Below, in pieces: positions 8,764 through 17,625 of a stretch of DNA of 64,000 bases. The stretch comes from SB15 sp964639245 (GTDB lineage: Bacteria > Chloroflexota > Anaerolineae > Aggregatilineales > J027): positions 1 through 64,000 of the forward strand of contig CAZXCU010000011.1 of assembly GCA_964639245.1 (NCBI GenBank), read 5' to 3'. The first letter of the stretch is position 1. The number at the start of each line of letters is the position of its first letter. The notes under the pieces are model-generated. The model worked only from the letters and a program-made list of their open reading frames with translations. It had not been told where the DNA came from and ran no database searches. The position numbers and the translations under genes were made by a program.

Positions 8764-11338
8764 TTTGAATCTCACCATCCAGCCAAGCGGCACGAACATT
8801 GTGCAGCAGTTTGCCCATCTGTGGACTTGGCTTCATCCCCATTTTAAGGAGAGTATTGCCGTCTAGGGTCGGTTTGATGTGTCGCCACACATTCACGAAC
8901 TGTTCAATGCTGCGACGGGTTTCTGCATCGGACGCAAGAATCCAGCAGGCCAACCACCCAATCTGATTGAGACCTTCCAGTGAAAAGGTGATTTCACTGG
9001 GGGAAAGGGTTTTTAAACGGTCTAGCTGTTCATACCCACGCCGGATGGCCTCCAATTTATCCCGATTGGCACGCGAAACCATCAAACGTTGCCCGATGAT
9101 TTCTAGGGTATCCTTATCGAGGCTGCATGTCAAAAGGGCAAAGGTCAGGGTATGCCAACTATCAAAATCGGACGGCAAAGGCCAGATGGGGCGATGTTTA
9201 ACCTGTTGCAAGGTCACATAGGCATCCTGAAAACGCACATCAATCTTTAAGGCCGGATGAATGGCCTGCAAAATTCCAAGCTCCTGCAATCGTTCCAGAC
9301 AAGCAAGCGCATGTTTTTCGGACAAAATCAAATTAATTTCATTTCGCAGTCGTTCGCCGCTCACCCGCTCAATAAACGGCAGCGCAGTTTCAATGAGTTG
9401 TTCGGTACGGGGTTCAAGTTGAAAACCAAAACGCTGCTCAAAACGGACAGCCCGCATCATCCGGGTAGGGTCATCACTAAAACTCATACTGTGCAGAACA
9501 CGAATAATGCCTTTTTCTAAATCTTCACGCCCTTTATAAAAATCGAGCAGTTCTCCCATGGGTGGCGGGGCAAGGCGCAGCGCCAGTGTATTAATCGTAA
9601 AATCGCGGCGGTGTAAATCCATCCGAATGGAACTGGGGCGTACCGTTGGCAACACTGTCGGCGCTTCATAGAATTCATTCCGCGAGGTCGCAAAATCTAC
9701 CATCTCAGGCCACTGGTGACTGTTCCAATCTCCCCCAAAAGCTGCCACCACTTCGGGGGTCATTTTCCATTTGGCGGTGCCGAATTGGTCGTGCTGCTGG
9801 ACGCTTCCCCCATAGCGTTTTTGTAGGCTGCGGGCAAGTCGGATCGCTTCGCCTTCTACCACCAGATCAATGTCCAAATTAGGCACACCGAGCAACAAAT
9901 CACGCACAATCCCCCCCACCAGATACAGACGATAATTCATCTGATGGGCTTGGTCGCTGATGCCTTGCAAAAATTGCCAGATTGGGGCGGGGAGGGACGT
10001 TTCCAGTAGGGAACGCATATCCCCATTGACCATTTCGGCAAGTGGGATAGGTGATTTTTGTCCCCAATAACTGATTAAATCAGTGCGGGTGATAATCCCG
10101 ATGACATTTTCGGCTGAATCCACCACCGGAATTTGCCCCCATCCCGATTCTAAAATTTTGTCTTTGAGTAATTCAATCGAATCTTCGGGGTAAAGTGTAA
10201 AGTACCCGGCGTGCATAATTTCAGACACCGGGCGGTTTTGCATATTGTGGTGCATCGCCCGTTCAACGGCTCGGCGCGTCAGTAACCCGATAAGATGCCC
10301 ATGACTATCTAACACGGGATACCCTTCGTGACCGGACTGAAGCATTAATTTCTCAGCTTCGCCAATTCGCTGTTCGGTTGTCAAAGTCTGTACACCATAC
10401 GACATCATATCTGCGACGCGCACGGCGGGTTGAATGGCACTCCGTAAAAGGGTTTTGAGTTTAGGTAGAATGTCCGCTAATTCGACATCGCGTACCAAGG
10501 CGGCGGCGGCTCGTTGATGTCCGCCCCCCTCAAAAGCCTGCATGATGTCCCCCACATGCACATCATTGACCACCGAACGCGCAATCATTTGCACATTTTT
10601 TCTGACCTTTAGCACCATGAACATGGCACTGGTATCGAATAAATCGCGCAGTTCGGAAGCCACCGTCGATAAATCTTCCATTGGCGCGTCTAAAGTGGCA
10701 GCGGCAATCACCACCGAATGTCCATGATAGGTTTCAATCTGCGCGTTTTCTTGCAGGATATTGAGCAGTTCTTTTTGTTCCTCATCGACTCGGTGGCGCA
10801 AAAATTCCCGCACAATGTCCAAATCTGCCCCCTGACCTAACAGCCAAGCCGCCGATTGAATATCTTCAACCGTCGTAGCACTGTAGGTCAGGTTGCCTGT
10901 ATCCTCATAGATGCCTAACATGAGTAAAGTTGCTTCAAGGCTGTTCAGGGTGATGCCTTGTTTGACCATCATCTCAATCAAGAGGGTGGTATTTGCGCCG
11001 GTGCGCCTGCCTTCAATGTGAAAATGGGAGGGGAGGTCAGGGTCACGTTCATGATGATCAATGATGGAAACAGGTGTTTGGCGGTTCATGCCTTTGACCA
11101 TATCGAAGGACTGGGAGTCCACCACATACGCATGGTCAACATCTTCTTTTTGCAGCAGTTCTTGGCTAAAGCCGGGCAGCGCTCTGGCGTACAGCAGCAA
11201 GAACTCCTCGACATTACGATGCAGATTTTTAGGCAGAATCGGGTAAGCATCGGGGACAAGTTTGTGCATGGCATACAGCGAAGCCAATGCGTCTAAATCG
11301 GCATTATTGTGGGTCAGAATAACTTTTCGCCCTGCCAT
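8702..11338 (-). CDS. cca: DHH-CBS-CCA tRNA nucleotidyltransferase (long form)
   Basis: An 878-residue multidomain protein. Residues 1-300 are a DHH phosphoesterase module (HNNADLDAL near 10, DHH at 94-96, DHHA1 motif GGGHQRAAAA at 271-280). Residues 305-425 hold a CBS pair. Residues 470-590 are a class II polymerase-beta-type nucleotidyltransferase head with LVGGIVRD, the metal ligands D489 and D491, and RRDFTIN; the RNA-binding helical region follows. It adds or repairs the CCA (or only C/A) end of tRNA. This long form is known in bacteria such as Aquifex and cyanobacteria, where CC- and A-addition may be split between proteins. The start at 11338 is chosen over 11410 because conserved sequence begins there; it overlaps the upstream flavoprotein gene by 35 bases. 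Confidence 0.88.
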   Translation of the reverse strand: MAGRKVILTHNNADLDALASLYAMHKLVPDAYPILPKNLHRNVEEFLLLYARALPGFSQELLQKEDVDHAYVVDSQSFDMVKGMNRQTPVSIIDHHERDPDLPSHFHIEGRRTGANTTLLIEMMVKQGITLNSLEATLLMLGIYEDTGNLTYSATTVEDIQSAAWLLGQGADLDIVREFLRHRVDEEQKELLNILQENAQIETYHGHSVVIAAATLDAPMEDLSTVASELRDLFDTSAMFMVLKVRKNVQMIARSVVNDVHVGDIMQAFEGGGHQRAAAALVRDVELADILPKLKTLLRSAIQPAVRVADMMSYGVQTLTTEQRIGEAEKLMLQSGHEGYPVLDSHGHLIGLLTRRAVERAMHHNMQNRPVSEIMHAGYFTLYPEDSIELLKDKILESGWGQIPVVDSAENVIGIITRTDLISYWGQKSPIPLAEMVNGDMRSLLETSLPAPIWQFLQGISDQAHQMNYRLYLVGGIVRDLLLGVPNLDIDLVVEGEAIRLARSLQKRYGGSVQQHDQFGTAKWKMTPEVVAAFGGDWNSHQWPEMVDFATSRNEFYEAPTVLPTVRPSSIRMDLHRRDFTINTLALRLAPPPMGELLDFYKGREDLEKGIIRVLHSMSFSDDPTRMMRAVRFEQRFGFQLEPRTEQLIETALPFIERVSGERLRNEINLILSEKHALACLERLQELGILQAIHPALKIDVRFQDAYVTLQQVKHRPIWPLPSDFDSWHTLTFALLTCSLDKDTLEIIGQRLMVSRANRDKLEAIRRGYEQLDRLKTLSPSEITFSLEGLNQIGWLACWILASDAETRRSIEQFVNVWRHIKPTLDGNTLLKMGMKPSPQMGKLLHNVRAAWLDGEIQNADDEQRYVRQYLQENQLHH

Positions 11339-12908
11339 CCCATTGCTTTCTACGTCGCGCTGCCCCCACAAGCAGGGGTGCAAAAATTTTCCGCAGACCT
11401 CTAAAAACAAATTCTACTATACGAACAAGCCATTCGGACTCACGGGGTGGAATTAACGCATAGGGTTCTAATTGATATTCCTCAAGCACATGATTAGCTG
11501 CGGCAATCCCCGTAATCACACAGCGTTCCATCCACAGCGCGGGAGAGGGATAGCCAATCCAATCACCACAGGCCCACAGGTTCTCCCATGCAGTTTCGAC
11601 ATGCAGACTTTTATCCGTCGGAACTAAAAATTGGGTCTGGGTTGCCCCGTTGCGCCGCACTGACCCATGAATAAACTGCCCACGCAGTTCAGGGAAGGCT
11701 TGGGTGATTTCTTTGGTCGCATGGATAATGAGCAAACGGTCATCCTGCTCAAACACTTTGTCAGTGGCATAAAGATGAACTTCGATGGCACTACCACCTG
11801 TTTGCTGATGCCATGCGATAAATTCATCTTGCATCCGATGCAGCCAGAAAAAATTGTCGACTAGAAAATCACCGGTAAACATCCCGCCGGGTGCGCCGTC
11901 TTTGGGAACGGTTTTAAACCACAGGCGCACAGTAGCATTGGGCAAGCCACGCGGAAAACGTAGTGTATGGGCAATGTCCGCCGTGGTTGGGCTTGCAGTT
12001 AAAATTTCTCTAGCAGCAGGGGGTTCAACCGCCAGAATGACGTGTTCCGCCAAAATAGTACGGTGTGACCCTAAGCGTAAATCCTCCACCCGAATCTGCC
12101 AATGATTTTCCACACGAGTCAGGGTTTCAGCCCGGGCGCTATAGAGAATTTTCCCACCCGCCTGTTCAATTTTTTGCAGCATCGGTTGGATCAAACAGGT
12201 GTGTGGATTAGACGGCAGATAATCCAACCGCCATGTATCGCGGCGCATCATGGTATAAAAACGCATCGCCGCAATAAAAGCCGTGAGGGTAATGTCCTGA
12301 GAAGGAGAAGCCAATAAGCTGTGTCCCAAACCTTTGAAAATGGCTTTCAGGTTGGGAGTCCACCCTTTAAAAAAATCCTCAAACATCAACCCATCCAGCG
12401 CGATTTTCTCACGGATGGGGTCAAGGCTGGCAGCCCAGATAAAGCTGACTAAAAAACCGGGAACAGAGGCAAAATCTAGCCATGTAATGGTGCGCCAGAA
12501 ACGTGGACGGAAAAGCAACTGGAGGTAATGAAACGGCGGGGGAAACCATGTGCTGCGAACGGCTGTCCCCGCTTCAATTTTGCTGACGTGCATTCCCCAT
12601 CGGTTAATCCATTCTTCACCTGTGGAGGGACGCAGTTGAATTTGCAGAAAACGCTCAAACATGGCCCGCATATTGTCATAGCCGCCCCACAGCGCATGAA
12701 TCCCGTGTTGGGTAGCAAACGACCATGTTTGCCCGTTGTAGTCAAATGATTCGTCTGCCCCGCCTGCGATTCGCCCCCCTGCCCACATGCTGTCGGCTTC
12801 TAAAATGAGTGGGGGTAAATCGCGGTCAGCCAGATGAATCGCGGCGGTTAGCCCTGCCAGCCCCGCGCCAATCACCACAACTGGAAAAATATCCTCAGCT
12901 TGGGTCAT
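11304..12908 (-). CDS. FAD-dependent oxidoreductase, phytoene-desaturase-like
   Basis: A 534-residue flavoprotein. The N-terminal ADP-binding motif GAGLAGLTAAIHLADR and the following acidic residue in LILEAD mark a Rossmann FAD site; ATQHGIHALWGGYDN resembles the second dinucleotide motif of carotenoid desaturases and isorenieratene-synthase-type enzymes. The C-terminal FAD motif is LWACGDWIGYPSPALWMERCVITG. A hydrophobic stretch near residues 505-520 could contact the membrane. Likely oxidises or desaturates a lipid, carotenoid or amine; the substrate cannot be decided. It starts with an ATGA overlap on the response-regulator gene, so expression is coupled. No other carotenoid genes are in the window. 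Confidence 0.78.
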   Translation of the reverse strand: MTQAEDIFPVVVIGAGLAGLTAAIHLADRDLPPLILEADSMWAGGRIAGGADESFDYNGQTWSFATQHGIHALWGGYDNMRAMFERFLQIQLRPSTGEEWINRWGMHVSKIEAGTAVRSTWFPPPFHYLQLLFRPRFWRTITWLDFASVPGFLVSFIWAASLDPIREKIALDGLMFEDFFKGWTPNLKAIFKGLGHSLLASPSQDITLTAFIAAMRFYTMMRRDTWRLDYLPSNPHTCLIQPMLQKIEQAGGKILYSARAETLTRVENHWQIRVEDLRLGSHRTILAEHVILAVEPPAAREILTASPTTADIAHTLRFPRGLPNATVRLWFKTVPKDGAPGGMFTGDFLVDNFFWLHRMQDEFIAWHQQTGGSAIEVHLYATDKVFEQDDRLLIIHATKEITQAFPELRGQFIHGSVRRNGATQTQFLVPTDKSLHVETAWENLWACGDWIGYPSPALWMERCVITGIAAANHVLEEYQLEPYALIPPRESEWLVRIVEFVFRGLRKIFAPLLVGAARRRKQWDGRAKSYSDPQ

Positions 12909-13471
12909 GAGGCTTTGGGCGGTTCAGGTGTGGTGGGTGTTTCGGGCTTGGTTTCGGCAACAGGCGGTGTTTGTAGTTTGGGCGCTTCGATAGGAGCAAC
13001 CGCAGATTTTTCTTCTGTTGGTTTTTCGGCGGTGACTGCATTTTTGCCATTGGGAGAAGCGATGCCTTCGGAAGCCTCTTGAATATCCGCCGGAATATTC
13101 CGTTCCAGCGATTCGACCACCTCAATGGCTTTGATGAGCGCATCCATGTTAATCGGCTTGTTCAGCACCATATCCCCACCGCTTGATTTACGACGGTCTT
13201 CCAAATCCAGCGCGTCATAGGCTGTCACAAAAATGACCGGCAAAAGTCGGGTCGAAGGGTGCGCCCGCATCATTTTACACAGTTGAAAGCCATCCAACTT
13301 GGGCATCATAATATCCAGCAGCACCACATCGGGCTGTTCGACTTGGGCGAGAGTCAGCGCTTCTAAGGAATTGAGGGTGGTGTAGGCCTCATAACCGCTA
13401 ATTTCCAGAATAGTTTTGAGAAGTTTGAGGGTATCTATTTCATCATCCACAACCAGAACACGTTTGCTCAT
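12905..13471 (-). CDS. Receiver-domain response regulator with Pro-rich tail
   Basis: A 188-residue protein: a CheY-like receiver in residues 1-120 (acidic pocket VVDDE, phospho-acceptor Asp in LLDIMMPKLDG, Thr in VTAYD, Lys in VLNKPI), then a 65-residue low-complexity tail rich in Pro, Ala, Thr and Glu with no DNA-binding domain. The output is therefore probably protein-protein contact. The ATG at 13471 lies three bases past the stop of the membrane-protein gene and has GGA eight bases upstream. No histidine kinase is adjacent, so its partner is elsewhere. Confidence 0.85.
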   Translation of the reverse strand: MSKRVLVVDDEIDTLKLLKTILEISGYEAYTTLNSLEALTLAQVEQPDVVLLDIMMPKLDGFQLCKMMRAHPSTRLLPVIFVTAYDALDLEDRRKSSGGDMVLNKPINMDALIKAIEVVESLERNIPADIQEASEGIASPNGKNAVTAEKPTEEKSAVAPIEAPKLQTPPVAETKPETPTTPEPPKAS

Positions 13472-13473
13472 TG

Positions 13474-13878
13474 TTATTTCCAAGTCTCCGCCAATAATAG
13501 CCCTGCTCGATAGGCTGCTGCTGAATTAAAAAATGCCACGACCGCAAAAAAGATGCCTGCATTGCGATTGTCATTACCGCGCATAATAGCAAATAACCCC
13601 GGCAAACTGATGACAAAATAAATCGCGTACAGGTAGTATACACTACGTTCTGCATCCCCATCGCTATTCGGGTTGGGGCCATGCGGGGTTTTGCCTTGCA
13701 GGGTCAGGATAATCGCTACGACCAAAACAGCTGCGGCTAACCCTGTATTGATGCTGACCACGCCCCAAAAATTGCCACTGAGCGGGACATTTTGCGCGGC
13801 GAGATAGGCGGCATAAACCCCCACCAAAAAGCAAAAGAGAACATAGGCATTGTTGAAAATATCGAACATTGATTCCAT
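13474..13878 (-). CDS. Hypothetical four-helix membrane protein
   Basis: I do not recognise this family. The product of about 134 residues has four predicted membrane spans: an N-terminal one starting within ten residues, one in NTGLAAAVLVVAIILTL, one in YAIYFVISLPGLFAIM and one in IFFAVVAFFNSAAAYRAGL. The loop between spans 2 and 3 (PHGPNPNSDGDAERS) is hydrophilic. The start is uncertain: ATG codons at 13911, 13878 and 13869 are all in frame and none has a strong ribosome-binding site. It is the first gene of the overlapping chain leading to the flavoprotein and cca. Confidence 0.6.
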   Translation of the reverse strand: MESMFDIFNNAYVLFCFLVGVYAAYLAAQNVPLSGNFWGVVSINTGLAAAVLVVAIILTLQGKTPHGPNPNSDGDAERSVYYLYAIYFVISLPGLFAIMRGNDNRNAGIFFAVVAFFNSAAAYRAGLLLAETWK

Positions 13879-13944
13879 ACGACTGCATAACCATTGATGT
13901 GTACCATCCACGATTTTAACGCAGTCTCAATTATTATAGGCAAA

Positions 13945-13966
13945 ATGCCGAAGTTTACTCCGGCAT
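13945..13966 (-). terminator. Intrinsic terminator of the sigma-factor gene
   Basis: On the minus strand a 9-bp stem (one G-U pair) with a four-base TAAA loop is followed by TTTTG. It lies 32 bases beyond the sigma-factor stop codon. A TATAAT follows directly on the same strand (13936-13941), so transcription of the next gene may restart there. Confidence 0.75.
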
Positions 13967-13997
13967 GTTAGAAAAAATTCACAAGGCTGAAGAAAAA

Positions 13998-15185
13998 TTA
14001 GGAGAGGTAATCGCGCAAATTGTGGGCAAGGCGCGGGTGACGCAAGCGGCGGAGGGCTTCTTTTTCCAGTTGGCGAATCCGTTCACGGCTCAGGCCAAAT
14101 TTGTTAGCGATTTCTTCCAGTGTATGCGGTTCACCGCCACCCAAACCAAAACGCAGTCGTAAAATATGGCTCTGACGCGGGGTGAGTTCGCACAACACGT
14201 CTTCAATTGCTTCTTGGAGCAGATGTTGCGTTGCTGATTCGACAGGGCTAGGGGTGTCTTGGTCTTCGATAAAATCCCCAAATTCGCTGTCGCCGTCATC
14301 CCCCACCGGACGTTCTAACGCGATGGCGTGCTGACTAGCATCCATCATCCCTCGAATAGATTCGGCGGGGACATCCATCTCATTGGCAATTTCTTCAGGG
14401 GTTGGGCGGCGGCCTAAATCCTGTTCAAGCAGTTGGGCGGTGCGGTACATCTGGCGAATACGTTCGGTCATATGAAGCGGAATACGGATGGTACGGGTTT
14501 TTTGCGCCAAGGCCCGTGTGATGGCCTGCCGAATCCACCATGTCGCATAGGTCGAAAAACGATTTCCGCGTTTGTAATCGTATTTATCGACAGCCCGCAT
14601 GAGACCCACATTCCCTTCTTGAATCAAATCCGGGAAAGGCAATCCCTGCCCCATGTACCGTTTGGCGATACTCACCACCAACCGCGTATTGGCACGCCCC
14701 AGATGTTCACGCGCTGCTTGCCCGTCTTCACTCAAGGAAGTCAGGGTGCGGTGGGTACTCGGTGAAAATTGGATGCCATGAATTTTGAGCTGGATTTGTG
14801 CCTCGCGCCCTAGTTCAATCCGCTTGGCGAGTTCGATTTCTTCGCTGGCAGTCAGGAGAGGTTCTTGTGCCATCTGGCGGAAATACAATCCGACAGGATC
14901 GTCGGCGGGGACTGCCATAATGTCCCCTAAATTGGGGTCAATATCTTCTTCGATTTCGATACTTTCAAAATCGGCATCTCCGAAATCGTCCATCTGGGCG
15001 GAGACTTCGTATTCTTCATCCTCATTTTCAGATTGGCGTAGTTCAATGCCTAACTCGTCGAGTTCTTCAATGATGCTGTCGAGTGCAGTTGGATCTTCAT
15101 CGCCATCTGTTTCTATCAGTTCCATAACATCTGCATATGTTACGTAACCGCGCTGGTCTGCCCGGTTCATGAGTTCTTGAATCAC
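13998..15185 (-). CDS. rpoD: Primary RNA polymerase sigma factor (sigma-70)
   Basis: A 395-residue group 1 sigma factor that directs RNA polymerase to housekeeping promoters. Visible regions in order: a region-1.1-like N-terminus with an acidic middle (about 30-85), region 1.2 (DPVGLYFRQM), region 2 (RLVVSIAKRYMGQGL, then DLIQEGNVGLMRAV and YATWWIRQAITRA for -10 recognition), region 3 (MTERIRQMYRTAQ) and region 4 (TLEEIANKFGLSRERIRQLE helix-turn-helix for -35). The start is GTG at 15185: AGGAGG at 15192-15197 is six bases upstream, whereas an upstream in-frame TTG would place that site inside the coding sequence. A leader of about 200 bases with hairpins precedes it. Confidence 0.93.
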   Translation of the reverse strand: MIQELMNRADQRGYVTYADVMELIETDGDEDPTALDSIIEELDELGIELRQSENEDEEYEVSAQMDDFGDADFESIEIEEDIDPNLGDIMAVPADDPVGLYFRQMAQEPLLTASEEIELAKRIELGREAQIQLKIHGIQFSPSTHRTLTSLSEDGQAAREHLGRANTRLVVSIAKRYMGQGLPFPDLIQEGNVGLMRAVDKYDYKRGNRFSTYATWWIRQAITRALAQKTRTIRIPLHMTERIRQMYRTAQLLEQDLGRRPTPEEIANEMDVPAESIRGMMDASQHAIALERPVGDDGDSEFGDFIEDQDTPSPVESATQHLLQEAIEDVLCELTPRQSHILRLRFGLGGGEPHTLEEIANKFGLSRERIRQLEKEALRRLRHPRLAHNLRDYLS

Positions 15186-15216
15186 GAAACGCCTCCTACC
15201 TATACCCAATTAAAAC

Positions 15217-15253
15217 AAAAATGCTGCCTGAGTAACACGGAGGCAACATTTTT
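15217..15253 (-). promoter_or_regulatory. Terminator-like hairpin in the rpoD leader (possible attenuator)
   Basis: A 13-bp inverted repeat with one mismatch (15217-15229 against 15241-15253) and an 11-base loop. On the minus strand it is followed by a T-rich run, so it has the form of an intrinsic terminator, yet it lies only about 30 bases before the rpoD start codon and downstream of the likely promoter. It could attenuate rpoD transcription, or end a transcript entering from upstream. Confidence 0.55.
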
Positions 15254-15395
15254 AGGAAAATGCCAGCATGAACAAACTACAGTCTGGTAGTTCGCTCTCA
15301 AAAAAATGTGAGTTGAGTGCGGTGATGCCCACATTACAGCACGTCAAAGGCTGATACCATGTTCTGGATTTGTACATTTTTTAACAACGAATTTG

Positions 15396-15429
15396 AGTAT
15401 ATCATAAGATAAAAATCTATAGAAGTCTA
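15396..15429 (-). promoter_or_regulatory. Putative rpoD promoter
   Basis: On the minus strand TAGACT (15424-15429) and TATGAT (15401-15406) are spaced by 17 bases; an overlapping TGATATACT (15396-15404) is an alternative extended -10. Either choice gives a leader of roughly 200 bases before the GTG start. Matching is by eye to the sigma-70 consensus. Confidence 0.45.
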
Positions 15430-15513
15430 CAAATATAGGCCTTACTTGGTCATTATGACACACTTCGCTATCTCAACTTCATCACTCCTTCACAATTATA
15501 ATTGAAATAACGT

Positions 15514-15542
15514 TTGCAAGGCAGGCACTTATCGCCTAAAAT
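15514..15542 (+). promoter_or_regulatory. Putative promoter of the peptide-type ABC operon
   Basis: TTGCAA (15514-15519) and TAAAAT (15537-15542) are separated by exactly 17 bases, about 50 bases before the TTG start of the first ATPase gene. Four of six and five of six bases match the sigma-70 consensus. Confidence 0.5.
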
Positions 15543-15591
15543 TCTGCCATTATTAATAAAAATTTGCATTTTAAGTGTGGAGTAAACGCTC

Positions 15592-16602
15592 TTGACCACT
15601 TTAATGGATGTCAAAAATCTTGTAGTGCGTTTCTATACGCAGGAGGGAACAGTCTACGCTGTCAATGATGTCGGCTATACCCTCAAAGAAGGCGAAACGC
15701 TGGGGGTGGTAGGGGAAAGCGGCAGTGGCAAGAGTGTCCATTCGCTCGCGATCATGGGTTTAATCCCCTCCCCGCCCGGTAAAATTGAAAGCGGCGAAGT
15801 GATTTTTCGCGGGCGCGACCTAATGAAGCTCTCTAAAAATGAGATGCGCCTCATTCGCGGGTCAGAAATTGCCATGATTTTCCAAGACCCGATGACCTCT
15901 CTCAACCCTGTGTTGACCATTGGACGACAAATTACCGAAGCGCTCGAACTGCATATCGGCATGAATCGGTCACAGGCACGCAACCGTGCGGTGGAACTGC
16001 TGGACATGGTGGGGATTGGGGATTCGAAACGCCGTTTGGATGATTACCCGCACCAGTTTTCGGGTGGTCAGCGGCAACGTATCATGATTGCGATGGCATT
16101 GTCGTGCAATCCCCAGTTGTTGATTGCTGATGAACCCACCACCGCCCTTGATGTAACCGTGCAGGCCGAAATTATTGACCTTGTACGTCGACTAGGGCGC
16201 GAACTGGGGATGGCAATGATTTGGATTACCCACGATTTGGGCGTAGTGGCTGGCATCGCGGATACCATTCAAGTGATGTATGCCGGAACCATTGTTGAAC
16301 GCGGCCCGGTGGATGTGGTGTTTAGAGATCCGCGCCATGCGTACACACTCGGATTGCTCAATTCGCTTCCCCGCTTGGATTTGCGGCATGGCGGCAAACG
16401 TCTTGAACCGATTCCGGGTTCACCGCCAGATATGCGGGAATTCCCCAACCGTGATCCGTTTGCGCCGCGCAACCCCTATGCCACCGAACGCTGCTGGCAG
16501 GAACGTCCGCTCTTGCGCCCCGCCCCCGACAGCCATCCTGACCATCTGGTCGCGGCTTGGTATGATTTACGTGAAGTTCGCAAGAAAGAGGATGCTGTCT
16601 AA
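15592..16602 (+). CDS. Oligopeptide/dipeptide-type ABC transporter ATP-binding protein (DppD/OppD-like)
   Basis: A 336-residue ATPase of the peptide/nickel import family. Walker A is GESGSGKS, the signature is FSGGQRQR, Walker B is LLIADEPTTALD and the H-loop is WITHDLG. The C-terminal oligopeptide-binding extension (about 250-330), with the family's conserved Cys in ATERCW, supports the OppD/DppD branch. The start is TTG at 15592: GGAG lies nine bases upstream, while the in-frame ATG at 15604 would be too far from it. The last base is shared with the next start codon, so the two ATPases are translationally coupled and should form a heterodimer. Confidence 0.9.
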   Translation: MTTLMDVKNLVVRFYTQEGTVYAVNDVGYTLKEGETLGVVGESGSGKSVHSLAIMGLIPSPPGKIESGEVIFRGRDLMKLSKNEMRLIRGSEIAMIFQDPMTSLNPVLTIGRQITEALELHIGMNRSQARNRAVELLDMVGIGDSKRRLDDYPHQFSGGQRQRIMIAMALSCNPQLLIADEPTTALDVTVQAEIIDLVRRLGRELGMAMIWITHDLGVVAGIADTIQVMYAGTIVERGPVDVVFRDPRHAYTLGLLNSLPRLDLRHGGKRLEPIPGSPPDMREFPNRDPFAPRNPYATERCWQERPLLRPAPDSHPDHLVAAWYDLREVRKKEDAV

Positions 16603-17579
16603 TGGCTGCTGCACCTGCGATGGAATCGCAAAAAAGAACAATTAACACCGCCGACTTGATTCTCCAAGTTCGGAATCTCAAAAAACATTTCCCCATTACT
16701 TCCGGCATCATTTTCCAACGCCAAGTGGATGCCATCAAAGCGGTTGATGGGGTGTCGTTTGATGTCTATCGTGGCGAAACGTTGGGTTTGGTAGGTGAAT
16801 CCGGTTGTGGCAAAAGCACCACCGGACGGACAATCCTCCAATTGTATAAACCTACGGGGGGCGAAGTTATTTTTGAGGGCAAAGATCTCGCTAAACTACC
16901 CACCCAGGATATGCGGAAAATGCGCCGTGATATTCAGATGATTTTCCAAGATCCTTATGCTTCGCTCAATCCGCGTATGAACGTGGGGCGCATTGTGGCT
17001 GAACCCTTGATTGTGCATGGGGTTGGCAGCGACAAAGAACGGCAGGATCGGGTGGCATATCTGATGGAAAAAGTCGGGTTGAATCCGTATTTTGTCAATC
17101 GCTACCCGCATGAATTTTCAGGCGGGCAGCGTCAGCGCATCGGGATTGCGCGGGCCTTAGCGCTTGACCCCTCCTTCATTGTCTGCGACGAACCCATCTC
17201 TGCGTTGGATGTGTCCATTCAGGCACAGGTGGTCAATCTGCTCCAAGATTTGCAGCAGGAATTGGGTTTAACCTATTTGTTCATCGCCCACGACCTGAGC
17301 ATGATCCGTCACATTTGCAACCGTGTGGCGGTGATGTACATGGGACGTATCATGGAAATGGCTCAGACCGACGAACTCTATGATAATCCGCAGCACCCTT
17401 ACACCCAACTGTTGCTTTCGGCAGTACCGATTCCTGACCCCGAAGTGGAACGGGTGCGTCAGCGGATGGATCGTCCGTCGGTGCTGGCTGATTTTAGAGA
17501 TAAAAACAATATCTTGGAATTGAAAGAATACAGCCCCGGCCATCATGTGGCGGAAATTGTTGGGCGAGTCAACGGCTAG
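16602..17579 (+). CDS. Oligopeptide/dipeptide-type ABC transporter ATP-binding protein (DppF/OppF-like)
   Basis: The second ATPase of the transporter, 325 residues. Walker A GESGCGKST, signature FSGGQRQR, Walker B FIVCDEPISALD and H-loop LFIAHDLS are intact. The N-terminal HFPITSGIIFQRQVDAIKAVDGV stretch is typical of the DppF/OppF branch. It energises import together with its upstream partner. The start codon overlaps the upstream stop (TAATG). Forty-six bases separate it from the first permease gene. Confidence 0.9.
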   Translation: MAAAPAMESQKRTINTADLILQVRNLKKHFPITSGIIFQRQVDAIKAVDGVSFDVYRGETLGLVGESGCGKSTTGRTILQLYKPTGGEVIFEGKDLAKLPTQDMRKMRRDIQMIFQDPYASLNPRMNVGRIVAEPLIVHGVGSDKERQDRVAYLMEKVGLNPYFVNRYPHEFSGGQRQRIGIARALALDPSFIVCDEPISALDVSIQAQVVNLLQDLQQELGLTYLFIAHDLSMIRHICNRVAVMYMGRIMEMAQTDELYDNPQHPYTQLLLSAVPIPDPEVERVRQRMDRPSVLADFRDKNNILELKEYSPGHHVAEIVGRVNG

Positions 17580-17625
17580 ACGCTAAGATTAAAATTGACC
17601 TAGCGCTACAAAGGGCCGACCCAGC

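Larger units (their letters stand above)
15186..15591. other. Divergent intergenic region between rpoD and the ABC operon
   Basis: This 405-base stretch has no convincing gene on either strand. Its left half is the putative rpoD leader (minus strand), with a terminator-like hairpin at 15217-15253 and a smaller hairpin at about 15276-15291 (ACTAC/GTAGT). The right half has the promoter pairs described separately, at 15396-15429 for rpoD and 15514-15542 for the transporter. It is visibly more AT-rich than the flanking genes. Confidence 0.7.

Noticed and set aside
15217..15253. T-box or other known riboswitch in the rpoD leader
   Set aside because: No T-box sequence or other conserved riboswitch core can be seen; only a terminator-type hairpin.
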